Assembly: GCF_900199185.1 (NCBI RefSeq)
Contig: NZ_OBMI01000003.1
Coordinates: forward strand, 558,001 to 622,000
Reading direction: 5' to 3'
Length of the DNA stretch: 64,000 nt
Source of the DNA: Sphingomonas guangdongensis
GTDB lineage: Bacteria > Pseudomonadota > Alphaproteobacteria > Sphingomonadales > Sphingomonadaceae
This document shows positions 36,363 to 44,899 of the stretch, piece by piece. Positions within the stretch are counted from its first letter, which is position 1. Every line of letters starts with the position of its first letter. Below the pieces are notes generated by a model that saw only the letters and a program-made list of their open reading frames with translations, had not been told where the DNA came from and searched no databases. Made by a program: the position numbers and the translations under genes.

Positions 36363-36632
36363 TCACCGATGCGGACAGCCCGGCCAGCAGCATGGCCGCC
36401 GTTTTCCGTCGCGCAAGCTTTCGACACCCCAGTTGATGCGCTTGGCTCTGGTCTCCGCCTTTTTTGCGTAGGTCACCCAGCAGATCCACTCGTTGCGCGC
36501 GATCGGGCTTATGTCGCGCCAGGTTGAGAGTGCGGCGGGCTCACGCCCGAGCTGAGCGGCGAAGTCGTCGGGTAGATCATGGACGATGCCACCGGGCGGC
36601 GCCAAGGCCAACGATGATGTAGGGTCGACCAT
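36363..36632 (-). CDS. YdeI/OmpD-associated-type small protein
   Basis: 89 residues. The stretch A-R-N-E-W-I-C-W-V-x-x-A-K-K-x-E-T-R-x-K-R-I and the C-terminus G-K-R-R-P-C-C-W-P-G-C-P-H-R match the short YdeI/OmpD-associated (DUF1905-related) family, whose molecular role is not established. The conserved Cys/His tail suggests metal binding. Start ATG 36632. Confidence 0.8.
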   Translation of the reverse strand: MVDPTSSLALAPPGGIVHDLPDDFAAQLGREPAALSTWRDISPIARNEWICWVTYAKKAETRAKRINWGVESLRDGKRRPCCWPGCPHR

Positions 36633-36708
36633 GAGCGAAGCGTAGCAGCGGAGGGCGAGAACGCCAGTGCAGGTTGGCCGGCGAGCGTTGCTCGCCGGCA
36701 GTTTGATA

Positions 36709-37074
36709 CTAGCGGGCGGCAGTCTGCACGCCGCTCAGCCGGTCCAGGCCGCGTCGGGCGATGGCATGGGCGCTCGCCGTTCGGCCGCGGCTCAGATCCA
36801 TGACGAGATCGGGTTGGGTCAACACCCGGCGGTAGAGGGTGACCGCGTCACCGGCACGACCGCTCGTCGCGTAGAGCGCCGCCAGGTTCAGGAGCACCTC
36901 CGGGCGATCGGACCGAATCCGCTGCTCGGCAAGCAGCAGCCGCTCCGCCGCGTCGTAATCGCCTGACAGCAGCGCGGTGCGCGCGCGGGCAACGGGTTCA
37001 CTCTGCGCAGCGGCTGCCGGACCGGTGATCACGGCGGCGACGGCGCAGAGGACAACAGGGATGCGGAATTGCAT
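36709..37074 (-). CDS. Secreted TPR-repeat protein
   Basis: 121 residues: signal peptide (MQFRIPVVLCAVAAVITGPA, cleavage after AAAA), then two TPR-like helical repeats (ARTALLSGDYDAAERLLLAE and LLNLAALYATSGRAGDAVTL). Probably a periplasmic protein-interaction module. ATG 37074 chosen by the signal peptide; upstream frame is open to 37308 but non-homologous. A TTACGT..ACGTAA inverted repeat sits just upstream. Confidence 0.75.
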   Translation of the reverse strand: MQFRIPVVLCAVAAVITGPAAAAQSEPVARARTALLSGDYDAAERLLLAEQRIRSDRPEVLLNLAALYATSGRAGDAVTLYRRVLTQPDLVMDLSRGRTASAHAIARRGLDRLSGVQTAAR

Positions 37075-37088
37075 GACACTCTCCTTTG

Positions 37089-37107
37089 TTACGTTTTGAT
37101 GACGTAA
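37089..37107 (-). promoter_or_regulatory. Inverted repeat upstream of the TPR gene, possible operator
   Basis: TTACGT, 7 bases, ACGTAA, located 15-33 bases before the start codon of the secreted TPR gene. The position suits a repressor site or a hairpin in the leader. No regulator is encoded beside it. Confidence 0.35.
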
Positions 37108-37419
37108 AGGTGTCACTTTTGTTTCAGCGACGCAAGCGGCTTCTGCCCCTCGCTGGGTGTAACTGACCGCCCAAAAGGAGGCATGACGATTCGGCCGAAA
37201 GACGTGCCCAGCGGTCGTGCGTTGATCGGCGATCACGTCTGACCACGGCACCAGCGATCGCGGATAAGCTGCCGAGTACAGTACGCGTAAGCTGGCTCTG
37301 CGCGGCATGAGCGCGACTGGCTCCGCTATGTCGATATTGGCTCGGGAGCTTGCGTGGCCACGCTCGCCGGTCTCAGACTACCGAAGCAGAACCGCCGGGT
37401 GTTCACCGACACGTTGGAC
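37108..37419. other. Non-coding gap upstream of the TPR gene
   Basis: About 310 bases between the operator-like repeat and the exbD terminator. No open frame shows family similarity or a ribosome site. It presumably holds the TPR gene promoter, but no clear -35/-10 pair is visible. Confidence 0.4.
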
Positions 37420-37449
37420 AAAAAAAAGGGGCGGCCGAAGCCGCCCCTT
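37420..37449 (-). terminator. Strong intrinsic terminator of the tonB-exbBDD operon
   Basis: On the minus strand, AAGGGGCGGC, loop TTCG, GCCGCCCCTT followed by a run of Ts (10-bp perfect stem, UUCG-type tetraloop). It lies 26 bases after the stop of the last exbD gene and is the clearest terminator in the window. Confidence 0.92.
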
Positions 37450-37474
37450 CCAAACGCCTTGCCTGATCGTTTGA

Positions 37475-37903
37475 TCAGAAAGCCTGGCGATACTGCTCGT
37501 TGCCGACAAAGCCGAGCTTGGTCACGTTCGCCCGCTTGATCACCGCGAGAACGTTGTCGACTACTTCGTAGCGCGCCTGCGGATCGGGCTGAAAGTGCAG
37601 CTCCGGCTCCGGGTTCATCACAACCGTACGGTCGAGATACTGGCGCAGGGTCACGTCGGTCACCGGCGAGCCGTTCCAGAAGATCTGGCCCTGTTGATCG
37701 ATCGAGACCTTGTTCTTGTCTGGCTCGATCGGATTCTGCGGGTTGCTGTTCGAGTTCTGCGGCAAGTCGACCTTTACCGCGTGCGTCTGGATCGGGATCG
37801 TGATGATGAACATGATGAGGAGCACGAGCATGACGTCGATCAACGGCGTCGTGTTCATGTCCATCATCGGCTCGCCGTCTTCCTTGCCGCCGCTCATTGC
37901 CAT
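37475..37903 (-). CDS. exbD: ExbD/TolR-type biopolymer transport protein (second copy)
   Basis: 142 residues: cytoplasmic tail MDMNTTPLIDVMLVLLIMF, one membrane helix containing the proton-carrying Asp (P-L-I-D-V-M-L-V-L), then a periplasmic domain. With ExbB it uses the proton gradient to energise TonB. It is the last gene of the four-gene set and is followed by a strong terminator. Confidence 0.92.
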   Translation of the reverse strand: MAMSGGKEDGEPMMDMNTTPLIDVMLVLLIMFIITIPIQTHAVKVDLPQNSNSNPQNPIEPDKNKVSIDQQGQIFWNGSPVTDVTLRQYLDRTVVMNPEPELHFQPDPQARYEVVDNVLAVIKRANVTKLGFVGNEQYRQAF

Positions 37904-37927
37904 GACAGTTACTCCTTTGAGCCGTAG

Positions 37928-38401
37928 TTACTCCGCGCCGGCGCCGCCGGGCGGGGGCTCCGAAATGAAACCGACCTTGATGAAGCCGGCTTGCTGCATC
38001 GTGAACACCGTGCCGCCGATGCAGCGATAGGGGGTGCTGACGTCGCCGCGGATGTGGACCTCGGGAATGTCGTCCGGCGTGATGTTAGCGCCGAGCCGGT
38101 CGACCACGCCCTTTAGCTTGGCCGTGCCGCGATCGAGCAGTTCCTGCGACGTCACCGGCGACGTTCCCCAGGCGACCTGGCAGTTCTGGCCGTTACCGGT
38201 GACGGAGAGCAAAACGTTCTCCGGCTTGGTCGTCGTGACCTCGTAGCGAACTTTGGGAAGTTCGAGCGGCACCGACTGAATAACGACGGGAACCGCGATC
38301 AGGAAGATGATCAGGAGCACCAGCATGACGTCGACGAGCGGCGTCGTGTTGATGTCCGACATCGGGGTGTCGGCACTGGAGTCGCCAACGCTCATCGCCA
38401 T
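37928..38401 (-). CDS. exbD: ExbD/TolR-type biopolymer transport protein (first copy)
   Basis: 157 residues: MSDINTTPLVDVMLVLLIIF with the membrane Asp, one helix, and a periplasmic domain. The C-terminus ends in P-P-P-G-G-A-G-A-E. Paralogue of the downstream gene, 24 bases apart. Sphingomonads and related bacteria commonly carry two ExbD proteins with one ExbB, probably forming a mixed ExbD dimer in the channel. Confidence 0.92.
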   Translation of the reverse strand: MAMSVGDSSADTPMSDINTTPLVDVMLVLLIIFLIAVPVVIQSVPLELPKVRYEVTTTKPENVLLSVTGNGQNCQVAWGTSPVTSQELLDRGTAKLKGVVDRLGANITPDDIPEVHIRGDVSTPYRCIGGTVFTMQQAGFIKVGFISEPPPGGAGAE

Positions 38402-38481
38402 AGCGAAATCATCCTATTCTTGCACTGGGATATCGGGTGGACATAGCACGATCGCCGCGTCCACCCGCCATCCGGATCGTC

Positions 38482-39291
38482 TTACGCGCGGGTCTGAACG
38501 CCACCGGTCGTGCCGGCGGTCGTCGTCGGTGCAGCCGGCTTCGGCGCAGCCGGCTTGGCGGTGGTGGCCGCCGCACCCTTGCCCGCGACGACCGGGCGAA
38601 CCTTGCCCTCGGAGGCGAGGAAGCCGAGCACGTCGTTCGAGAAGGCCGACAGGTCCTCCGCGATCGCCTTGTTGCGGCGCTGCAGCCAGTTGTAGGCGAG
38701 CACCGCCGGCACCGCGACGACGAGGCCGAGCGCGGTCATGATGAGCGCCTCACCGACCGGGCCGGCGACCGCGTCGATCGATGCCTGACCGGCCGCGCCG
38801 ATCTTGATCAGTGCGCGGTAGATGCCGATCACGGTGCCGAACAGCCCGATGAACGGCGCGGTCGCGCCAACCGTCGCCAGGAAGGCGAGGCCGCTTCCGA
38901 GCTGCGAGTTGATCGCCGCCTCCGAGCGGGCGAGCGAGCCGTGCAGCCAGTCGTGCGCCTCGACCGGGTCGGTCAGCAGCTTGTGCTGCTCCTGTGCGGC
39001 CAGACCGTCGTCGACGATCTGGCGATAGGCCGAGTTCTTCTCGAGCTTGGCCGCGCCCTCACGCAGGTTGTTCGACTGCCAGAAGCCGGCGCGAACGCGC
39101 TTGGTCTGGTTGATGATCTTCTGCTGCTCGAACAGCTTCACGAACATGATGAAGAGCGAGAAGAACAGGAACACCACCAGGATGATGAACACCGACCAGG
39201 CGATAACACCGCCCTGCTCGAGTGCTTCCCAGAGGCCGTACGGGTTTTCGGCGGCCGGCGCAGCGCCCGCAGCGAGAATGGTGGTCAACAT
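38482..39291 (-). CDS. exbB: ExbB/TolQ proton-channel protein
   Basis: 269 residues with three membrane helices: an N-terminal one (AWSVFIILVVFLFFSLFI) and the conserved pair around GLFGTVIGIYRALIKIG and GLVVAVPAVLAYN. The T-V-G-A-T-A-P-F-I-G-L-F-G-T-V motif is the MotA/TolQ/ExbB hallmark. The C-terminal tail is Ala/Pro/Lys-rich, probably a disordered extension. It lies between tonB and the exbD pair. Confidence 0.93.
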   Translation of the reverse strand: MLTTILAAGAAPAAENPYGLWEALEQGGVIAWSVFIILVVFLFFSLFIMFVKLFEQQKIINQTKRVRAGFWQSNNLREGAAKLEKNSAYRQIVDDGLAAQEQHKLLTDPVEAHDWLHGSLARSEAAINSQLGSGLAFLATVGATAPFIGLFGTVIGIYRALIKIGAAGQASIDAVAGPVGEALIMTALGLVVAVPAVLAYNWLQRRNKAIAEDLSAFSNDVLGFLASEGKVRPVVAGKGAAATTAKPAAPKPAAPTTTAGTTGGVQTRA

Positions 39292-39347
39292 GCTGGTTTA
39301 TCCTCTTAACTGACTGACTGCTTGATCAAGGGGCAGATACAACGGGC

Positions 39348-40028
39348 TTACCGGTCGGTTGGCAACTTCCACACCACGCGCCGCGAAGCGGTCGAGGCGA
39401 TCGGATTGCCGGCCTGATCGAGTGCGGGCGAGTAGCGGCCGCGTCGGGTAATCGCCGAGCACGCCGCGCGGTCGAGCGCCGCGGAACCCGACGACGACGT
39501 AACGCGGCAGTTTTCCACGCGACCGGATGTGCTGATCGTCCACGCGATCGCGGTGGTGCCTTCCTCCTCCGCGCGGATCGACGACGGCGGGTAATCGTCC
39601 GTGCTGATCCAATCGGCTGGATTGCCCTTCGCACCCGCGGCCTTGTTGATCACCGGCGCCGGGGGCGCAGGCGGTGCGGGCGGAGCCGGTGGCGCGGGCG
39701 GAGCCGGCGGCGACGGCGGATAGGGCGGTGGGATGACGTTCGTCGACTGGATCACCACCGGCGGCGGCGCAGTCTGCACGATCGGCGGCGGCGTGACCAC
39801 CGGCGGCGGCGTCATCGGCTGGTCCGGTGGCGGTGGTGGCGGTGGCACCTCCTCCGGCGGAGGCGGCGGCTCCTCGACCTCAAAGGTTGTCAGTTTCTCC
39901 TGCGCCTTCTTCACATATTGATAGGCGAGGCCGGTGACGAATGCATAGCCAAGGACCGCGCACATCAGCGCGACGATGACGAGCGCCACCACCCTGCTAC
40001 CACCCGTACTCCTGTCAGCGTAGGCCAT
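39348..40028 (-). CDS. tonB: Energy transducer TonB
   Basis: 226 residues: N-terminal membrane helix (VVALVIVALMCAVLGYAF), a long Pro-rich spacer (residues about 52-130 with PPP and a PPAPPAPPAPP-type tandem run), and a C-terminal TonB domain (S-G-R-V-E-N-C-R-V-T, G-R-Y-S-P-A-L-D, R-R-V-V-W-K-L). It transfers energy to outer-membrane receptors for siderophores and other ligands. It heads the tonB-exbB-exbD-exbD operon. The Pro run is a GC-rich in-frame tandem repeat. Confidence 0.93.
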   Translation of the reverse strand: MAYADRSTGGSRVVALVIVALMCAVLGYAFVTGLAYQYVKKAQEKLTTFEVEEPPPPPEEVPPPPPPPDQPMTPPPVVTPPPIVQTAPPPVVIQSTNVIPPPYPPSPPAPPAPPAPPAPPAPPAPVINKAAGAKGNPADWISTDDYPPSSIRAEEEGTTAIAWTISTSGRVENCRVTSSSGSAALDRAACSAITRRGRYSPALDQAGNPIASTASRRVVWKLPTDR

Positions 40029-40265
40029 TCAGCAACCCAACTCCCTCATGACTGACTGAGGCGGACACCCGATCGGAACCTTTCCGGTCACCTGCATCGC
40101 TGCCCACCTTCTGCCTTGGTGCGGTGTTCACCACGGCAGGGCGCTGTGTCTCTATCACGCCGTTCCAGTGACGCAAACGCTTTGTCGGACGCAACAAACG
40201 TGCAAACGCCTCCCACCAATTTTATTTCTGTAACACCCCGACCTTTCGCCGTATCGCCGTGGGAC
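40029..40265. other. Intergenic region of divergent tonB and secreted-protein genes
   Basis: About 237 bases without a gene. It must carry the promoters of the tonB operon (leftward) and of the gene at 40266 (rightward). An A/T-richer stretch near 40195-40235 is the likely promoter zone; no Fur-box-like 19-mer was recognised by eye. Confidence 0.35.
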
Positions 40266-41105
40266 ATGTCCAAGCCTATGTTCACCTTTATTTCCGCCGC
40301 TATGCTGGTCGCTCCTGCTGCCCCGATTGCGTCACAAACCGCGCAGATCGTGGCCGAATCGGGGCAGCCGGGATTGCCTTACGCGACTGTCGCCGACCGC
40401 ATGCTCGCCGCCCCCGCCGTCGTCGATGCGACCGTGCGATCGGCAAGCCGGCTGAAGCCCGCGGAGACGCCGGGGCTCGCTGCGGGCCAGGCGCGCTTCT
40501 ACGTCGTGGCCGATGTCACCGCGCTGATTCGCGGTGCCGCGGGCTTTCCCGCGCGGGTCAGCTACCTGGTCGACGTGCCGCTCGATTCCCGCGGGCGGGT
40601 GCCGCGGCTGCGCAAGCAGCGCGTGATCCTATTCGCGCGCCCTGTCGCCGCGCGCCCGGGCGAGATCCAGCTCGTGACCCCCGATGCGCAGCAGCCGTGG
40701 ACGCCCGGTCTCGACACGTTGGTGCGCCGGATCGCGCAGGAGTTGGTGGCAGCGGACGCGCCGCCCGCGATCACCGGCGTCGGCAACGCCTTCCACGTGC
40801 CCGGCACGCTGCCTGGCGAAGGCGAAACCCAGGTGTTCCTGACCACACCTGACGCACGCCCGGTCTCGATCTCCGTCCTGCGGCGTCCGGGCGAGCAGCC
40901 GCGCTGGGCGGTCGCGCTCAGCGAGATCGTCGACGAGGCCGCGGCCCCGCCGCCCCGCGACACGCTGTTGTGGTATCGGCTCGCCTGTGGACTGCCGCCG
41001 GCGCTGCCGGATCGGTCGCTCGCCGCGCTCGAGCCGCGCGACGCCGAGGTCGCGCGCGAGGACTATCGCTTCGTTCTGGCGCAGCTCGGACCCTGCGGTC
41101 GCTAG
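40266..41105 (+). CDS. Exported hypothetical protein
   Basis: 279 residues with a signal peptide (MFTFISAAMLVAPAAPIAS). The mature part is a mixed alpha/beta domain (ADVTALIRGAAGFPARVSYLVDV, LRKQRVILFARP) and ends in Cys-Gly-Arg. No catalytic motif recognised; I believe it is a sphingomonad-conserved periplasmic protein. ATG 40266 chosen by the signal peptide. It converges with the SDR gene, the two stops being 1-2 bases apart. Confidence 0.7.
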   Translation: MSKPMFTFISAAMLVAPAAPIASQTAQIVAESGQPGLPYATVADRMLAAPAVVDATVRSASRLKPAETPGLAAGQARFYVVADVTALIRGAAGFPARVSYLVDVPLDSRGRVPRLRKQRVILFARPVAARPGEIQLVTPDAQQPWTPGLDTLVRRIAQELVAADAPPAITGVGNAFHVPGTLPGEGETQVFLTTPDARPVSISVLRRPGEQPRWAVALSEIVDEAAAPPPRDTLLWYRLACGLPPALPDRSLAALEPRDAEVAREDYRFVLAQLGPCGR

Positions 41106-41106
41106 G

Positions 41107-41856
41107 TCAGCGCGCCAGGTGAACGAAGTCGCGGCGGAAGCTCTCCAGATGCGCACCGCCGTCGACGAAGATCGTCTGACCGGTGACCGCACCCGCGGCG
41201 GCAAGCCAGGCGACCGCGTCGGCGACCTCGTCCGGAGTCGCCAGCCGCGCGAGCGGCATCATCGCAAACAGGCCTTCCATCTGCTCGGGCGCATAATCGT
41301 CGGTCGGAATGACCAACCCGGGCGCGACCGCATTGACGCGGACGTGCGGCGCAAGCGCCCGGGCGAGCGTGCGGGTCGCCTCGCCTAGTGCCTGCTTGGA
41401 GAGCGTATAGGCTTGCTGATCGATCGGGGGGTTGAGGATCCGCTGGTCGAGGATGTTGACCACCGCGGCGCCGCCCGCCCCCGCCCCCTGCGCCACCGCC
41501 AATGCCAGCGCATAGGGTGCGGCAAGGTTGACGCCGACATGGGCCATCACCTCGGCGAAAGCAGCGCCGTCAGCGTCGAGCGCAGCGAAGCGCGACGCGT
41601 TGTTGACCAGTAGCGTGATCGGCTGGCCGAAATGCGCGGTCACTCGCGCGGGCAGGTCCGTGACGGCCGACTCCTCCGCGAGGTCGGCGATGAACAGCTG
41701 GTGCGGTACGCCCACCAGCCGATCGGCGAGCCAGCGCTCGAGCACTGCCTCGTGCCCCGAATGAAGCGCGATGCCGTAGCCTGCCGTCGCCAGCCGCGCG
41801 GCGATGTGCGCCCCGAGCCGGCGGCAGCTCCCCGTGACGAGCGCGAGCGGCGGCAT
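41107..41856 (-). CDS. SDR oxidoreductase, pteridine-reductase-like (FolM/PTR1 type)
   Basis: 249 residues. The nucleotide site is TGSCRRLGAHIA, with the Arg pair typical of NADPH-dependent pteridine reductases; then LLVNNASRF, Y-T-L-S-K (catalytic Tyr-Lys) and V-A-P-G-L-V. The N-N-A-S-x-F and P-G-L features match PTR1/FolM better than general SDRs. It begins 2 bases after the folB stop, so it probably reduces dihydropterin/dihydromonapterin species. Substrate is inferred from context. Confidence 0.8.
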   Translation of the reverse strand: MPPLALVTGSCRRLGAHIAARLATAGYGIALHSGHEAVLERWLADRLVGVPHQLFIADLAEESAVTDLPARVTAHFGQPITLLVNNASRFAALDADGAAFAEVMAHVGVNLAAPYALALAVAQGAGAGGAAVVNILDQRILNPPIDQQAYTLSKQALGEATRTLARALAPHVRVNAVAPGLVIPTDDYAPEQMEGLFAMMPLARLATPDEVADAVAWLAAAGAVTGQTIFVDGGAHLESFRRDFVHLAR

Positions 41857-41858
41857 CG

Positions 41859-42230
41859 TCAGCGCCGGTGCCGGACCAGCGTCATGCCGATCGCCTCGCC
41901 GGCTTCGGCGATCGCGAGCTTGACGATGCGCACCTGGACGCGCCGGACCCGGGAATCCTGGAGGAACAGCGTCTCCGCGATGTGATCGGCAACCGCCTCG
42001 ATCAGCGTGAAGTGCACGCCTGTCGGGATCCCGGCGGTCGCGGCATGGCGCAGGTCGAGGTAGCTCTTGGAGGCATCAAGCGGGGTCTCGGGATCGAACC
42101 GGTCCGGGCAGTCGAGCTCGACGTCGAGCGAGATGCGCAGCGGCTGCGGCAGGTGCGTCTCTTCCGAATACACCCCCGTCAGCACCATGGTCTCAAGGTC
42201 GTATACCTGCAGCGTCAGCGTGTCGTCCAA
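41859..42230 (-). CDS. folB: Dihydroneopterin aldolase FolB-like
   Basis: 123 residues. Motifs of the tunnelling fold: V-L-T-G-V-Y-S-E-E near the N-terminus, S-Y-L-D-L, H-F-T-L-I-E-A-V-A-D-H-I-A (substrate Glu), and V-K-L-A-I-A-E. It should convert dihydroneopterin to hydroxymethyl-dihydropterin in folate synthesis. The only start codon after the upstream stop at 42267 is TTG 42230, with a weak ribosome site, so the N-terminus is uncertain. Confidence 0.82.
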   Translation of the reverse strand: MDDTLTLQVYDLETMVLTGVYSEETHLPQPLRISLDVELDCPDRFDPETPLDASKSYLDLRHAATAGIPTGVHFTLIEAVADHIAETLFLQDSRVRRVQVRIVKLAIAEAGEAIGMTLVRHRR

Positions 42231-42332
42231 GAGCGTCTCGGCATTGTTGAAGGGATTGGTGCCCGGTTAGCAGATCACCGCCGGAGCGAAAGCCTTGCGC
42301 GGCGCGCGCCACCGCCTACAGCGCGTCCGCCG

Positions 42333-42866
42333 ATGTCCACCGACGCCACCCTGCTCCCCCTCGCTCAAGCATCCGCCGAGGACGTCGAGTCGCTGCTCGA
42401 TGCCGCGTTCGGTCCCGATCGTCGGGCGCGCACCGCCTATCGGCTGCGCGCCGGCACCCGGCCGATCAACGAAGCGAGCTTCGCGGCGATCGACAACCGC
42501 GGCGCGCTGATCGGTTCGATCCAGTGCTGGCCGGTCAGCTTCGCGGGCGACGACGGCGGGGTGACGGCAATGATCCTGGTCGGGCCAGTCGCGGTGCACC
42601 CGTCGGCGCAGCGCGCAGGCCTTGGCCGCCGGCTGGTGGCGGCCGCACTCGTGGCGATCGGGGCTGCGGACGTCGCCGGGGCGGATGCGCTGATGCTGAT
42701 CGGCGACCCCGATTATTACGGACGCTTCTTCGGCTTCTCGGCCGAGCGAACGGGCGCCTGGCGCCTCCCCGGACCGTTCGAGCCACACCGCCTGCTCGCG
42801 CGCGGCACCGCGGTTCCGGCCGGTCCGGGCATGGTGCAGGCCCGCCTTCCCGCGCTCGCGCGGTAG
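42333..42866 (+). CDS. GNAT family N-acetyltransferase
   Basis: 177 residues. The acetyl-CoA motif is V-A-V-H-P-S-A-Q-R-A-G-L-G-R-R-L-V, followed by A-L-M-L-I-G-D-P-D-Y-Y-G-R-F-F-G-F, the YhbS-like variant of GNAT. Substrate unknown. ATG 42333 is where family similarity begins; the frame stays open far upstream but there it overlaps folB in antisense. It ends 9 bases before a CDP-alcohol phosphatidyltransferase gene. Confidence 0.85.
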   Translation: MSTDATLLPLAQASAEDVESLLDAAFGPDRRARTAYRLRAGTRPINEASFAAIDNRGALIGSIQCWPVSFAGDDGGVTAMILVGPVAVHPSAQRAGLGRRLVAAALVAIGAADVAGADALMLIGDPDYYGRFFGFSAERTGAWRLPGPFEPHRLLARGTAVPAGPGMVQARLPALAR

Positions 42867-42875
42867 CTTGTTCCG

Positions 42876-43727
42876 GTGGCGAAGCGGCCTAGGTTGGAGC
42901 CGGTCATGACCAGCGCTCCCCGCGACACGTCGCGCGACCGGCGGATCGAGGATCCGACCAACCTCTATCTGATCCATCCCGCCGCCCACGCGCTGCTGCC
43001 GCTGGCGCTACGCTGGCGGGTGTCGGCGAACGCCGTGTCGGCGTGCGGCCTGGTTCTCGGCGCCGCGGCGGCATGGCTGTTCTATCGATGGCGGCTGCCT
43101 GGCGCCGCTACGCTGGGCCTGGCGGCAGGAGCGGCGTGGCTGATCGCTGACGGGCTCGACGGCATGGTCGCCCGCGCGACTCGTACCGCCAGCGCGCTTG
43201 GGCGCGCCCTTGACGGCATGGTCGACCACGGCGTCTTTGCGCTGCTCTACGTGGCGCTCGCCGCCTCGCTCGGCACGGTGGAGGCGTGGCTGCTGGCGGT
43301 GGCGGCGGGCATCGCGCACGCGGTCCAATCGGCAGTGTTCGAGGGGGAGCGCGCCCGCTTCCACCGGCGGGTCGCGGGCCGCGGCTTCGTTCCCTACCCA
43401 CCCAGCAGCAACCCGCTGGTCTCGCTCCATAACTGGGTATCCACCGCGCTCGACCGACGCGCTGCCGCGTTCGAAAAGCTGCTTGCCGCGTCGCGCAACC
43501 CGGCGCGGGTCGGCCAGGACTATGGCTCGCGCGCGGCGCCCGTCATACGCGCCATGGCGCTGCTGAGCGCCAACATGCGACTGCTGGCGCTCTGGCTTGC
43601 TTGCGTGCTCGGCAATCCGCGGCTGTTCTGGTGGATCGAGCTCGTGCCGATGACGCTCATCCTTATTCTTACACTTTCGTGGCACCGTCGCGTCGAAGCG
43701 ATGACAGTGCGATTGCATCGCGCCTAG
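42876..43727 (+). CDS. CDP-alcohol phosphotransferase family membrane enzyme
   Basis: 283 residues with about five membrane helices. The signature D-x2-D-G-x2-A-R-x8-G-x3-D-x3-D is complete: DGLDGMVAR then ALGRALDGMVDHG. The family moves a phospho-alcohol from a CDP-activated donor to an alcohol acceptor. With inositol-phosphate synthase and a cytidylyltransferase directly downstream, the donor is likely CDP-inositol or the acceptor inositol phosphate. GTG 42876 or ATG 42906 may start it. Confidence 0.88.
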   Translation: MAKRPRLEPVMTSAPRDTSRDRRIEDPTNLYLIHPAAHALLPLALRWRVSANAVSACGLVLGAAAAWLFYRWRLPGAATLGLAAGAAWLIADGLDGMVARATRTASALGRALDGMVDHGVFALLYVALAASLGTVEAWLLAVAAGIAHAVQSAVFEGERARFHRRVAGRGFVPYPPSSNPLVSLHNWVSTALDRRAAAFEKLLAASRNPARVGQDYGSRAAPVIRAMALLSANMRLLALWLACVLGNPRLFWWIELVPMTLILILTLSWHRRVEAMTVRLHRA

Positions 43728-43803
43728 AAGCTACTAGGTTGCGCCACCATCATCTAAGCCGCGCCCGTTCATGAGGGCGCTTCGATCAGGATCGCGCCAC
43801 TAC

Positions 43804-44895
43804 ATGACCAGCATCAACGTCGCCGTCGTCGGCATTGGCAATTGTGCCAGTTCGCTCGTGCAGGGTCTGGCGCACTATCGTCAGGGCGCAAACGACCGGA
43901 TCGGCCTGATGCACTGGGAGATGGGGGGCTACACGCCCGCGGACATCAACGTGGTCGCCGCCTGGGACATCGACGCGCGCAAGGTGGGCGAGGATGTTGC
44001 CCGCGCGATCTTCGCCAAGCCGAACTGCACCGCGATCTTCTGCGCCGACGTGCCCGACACCGGGACCACCGTGGCCATGGGCCGCGTGCTCGATGGTGTC
44101 GCCGAGCACATGGCCGAGCATGACGAGCACCGGACCTTTGTCGTCGCCGACGTCGCGGAGGCGACCAAGGAGAGCGTGGTCGAGACCCTGCGGGCGGCGA
44201 AGGTCGACGTGCTGATGAACTACCTGCCGGTCGGCAGCCAGGAGGCGACCGAGTTCTACGCCGAGTGCGCGCTGGAAGCCGGCGTCGCCTTCGTCAACAA
44301 CATTCCGGTCTTCATCGCGAGTGACCCGGCCTGGGCGCAGCGCTTTACCGACGCGGGCGTGCCGATCGTCGGAGACGACATCAAGGCGCAGCTCGGCGCG
44401 ACCATCGTGCACCGCGTGCTGACCGACCTGTTCGCGAAGCGGGGGGTGGCGCTCGACCGAACCTATCAGCTGAACACCGGCGGCAACACCGACTTCCTCA
44501 ACATGTCGAACCGCAAGCGGCTCAAGTCCAAGAAGATCTCCAAGACCGAGGCGGTCCAGTCCGTCGCCGAGCACCGGCTGGACGATGAGAACATCCACAT
44601 CGGTCCCAGCGACTATGTGCCGTGGCAGAACGATAACAAGATCTGCTTCCTTCGCATGGAAGGTCGCATGTTCGGCGGCGTGCCGATGAACCTGGAACTG
44701 CGCCTATCGGTCGAGGATTCGCCCAACTCAGCCGGCGTCGCGATCGACATGATCCGTTGCGCCAAGATCGCGGTGGATCGCGGGCTCTCCGGTCCAGTTC
44801 ATCCGGCGTCCGCCTATTTCTGCAAGCACCCGCCGATCCAGATGACCGACGATCAGGCACAGGCAGCGGTCGAGGACTTCATCCAGGCGGCCTGA
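43804..44895 (+). CDS. ino1: Inositol-3-phosphate synthase
   Basis: 363 residues. Converts glucose-6-phosphate to inositol-3-phosphate with NAD. Rossmann motif V-V-G-I-G-N-C-A-S-S-L, D-V-P-D-T-G, N-Y-L-P-V-G-S, and the catalytic block G-D-D-I-K-A-Q-L-G-A-T and L-N-T-G-G-N-T-D-F-L-N are all intact. This is the short actinobacterial/archaeal type. ATG 43804 is the family start. The next gene begins 4 bases after its stop. Confidence 0.95.
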   Translation: MTSINVAVVGIGNCASSLVQGLAHYRQGANDRIGLMHWEMGGYTPADINVVAAWDIDARKVGEDVARAIFAKPNCTAIFCADVPDTGTTVAMGRVLDGVAEHMAEHDEHRTFVVADVAEATKESVVETLRAAKVDVLMNYLPVGSQEATEFYAECALEAGVAFVNNIPVFIASDPAWAQRFTDAGVPIVGDDIKAQLGATIVHRVLTDLFAKRGVALDRTYQLNTGGNTDFLNMSNRKRLKSKKISKTEAVQSVAEHRLDDENIHIGPSDYVPWQNDNKICFLRMEGRMFGGVPMNLELRLSVEDSPNSAGVAIDMIRCAKIAVDRGLSGPVHPASAYFCKHPPIQMTDDQAQAAVEDFIQAA

Positions 44896-44899
44896 CGAA

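Noticed and set aside
36146..36427. Minus-strand open frame with protein-like sequence
   Set aside because: Its first 22 residues overlap the YdeI-type gene, and no start codon lies outside that overlap. No family match recognised.
39663..39720. Short GC-rich tandem repeat considered as a CRISPR or minisatellite
   Set aside because: It is the in-frame Pro/Ala spacer of tonB. No CRISPR-like array with unique spacers is seen anywhere in the window.
41868..42866. 332-residue plus-strand open frame
   Set aside because: Only the part from 42333 is the GNAT gene; the upstream part is antisense to folB.
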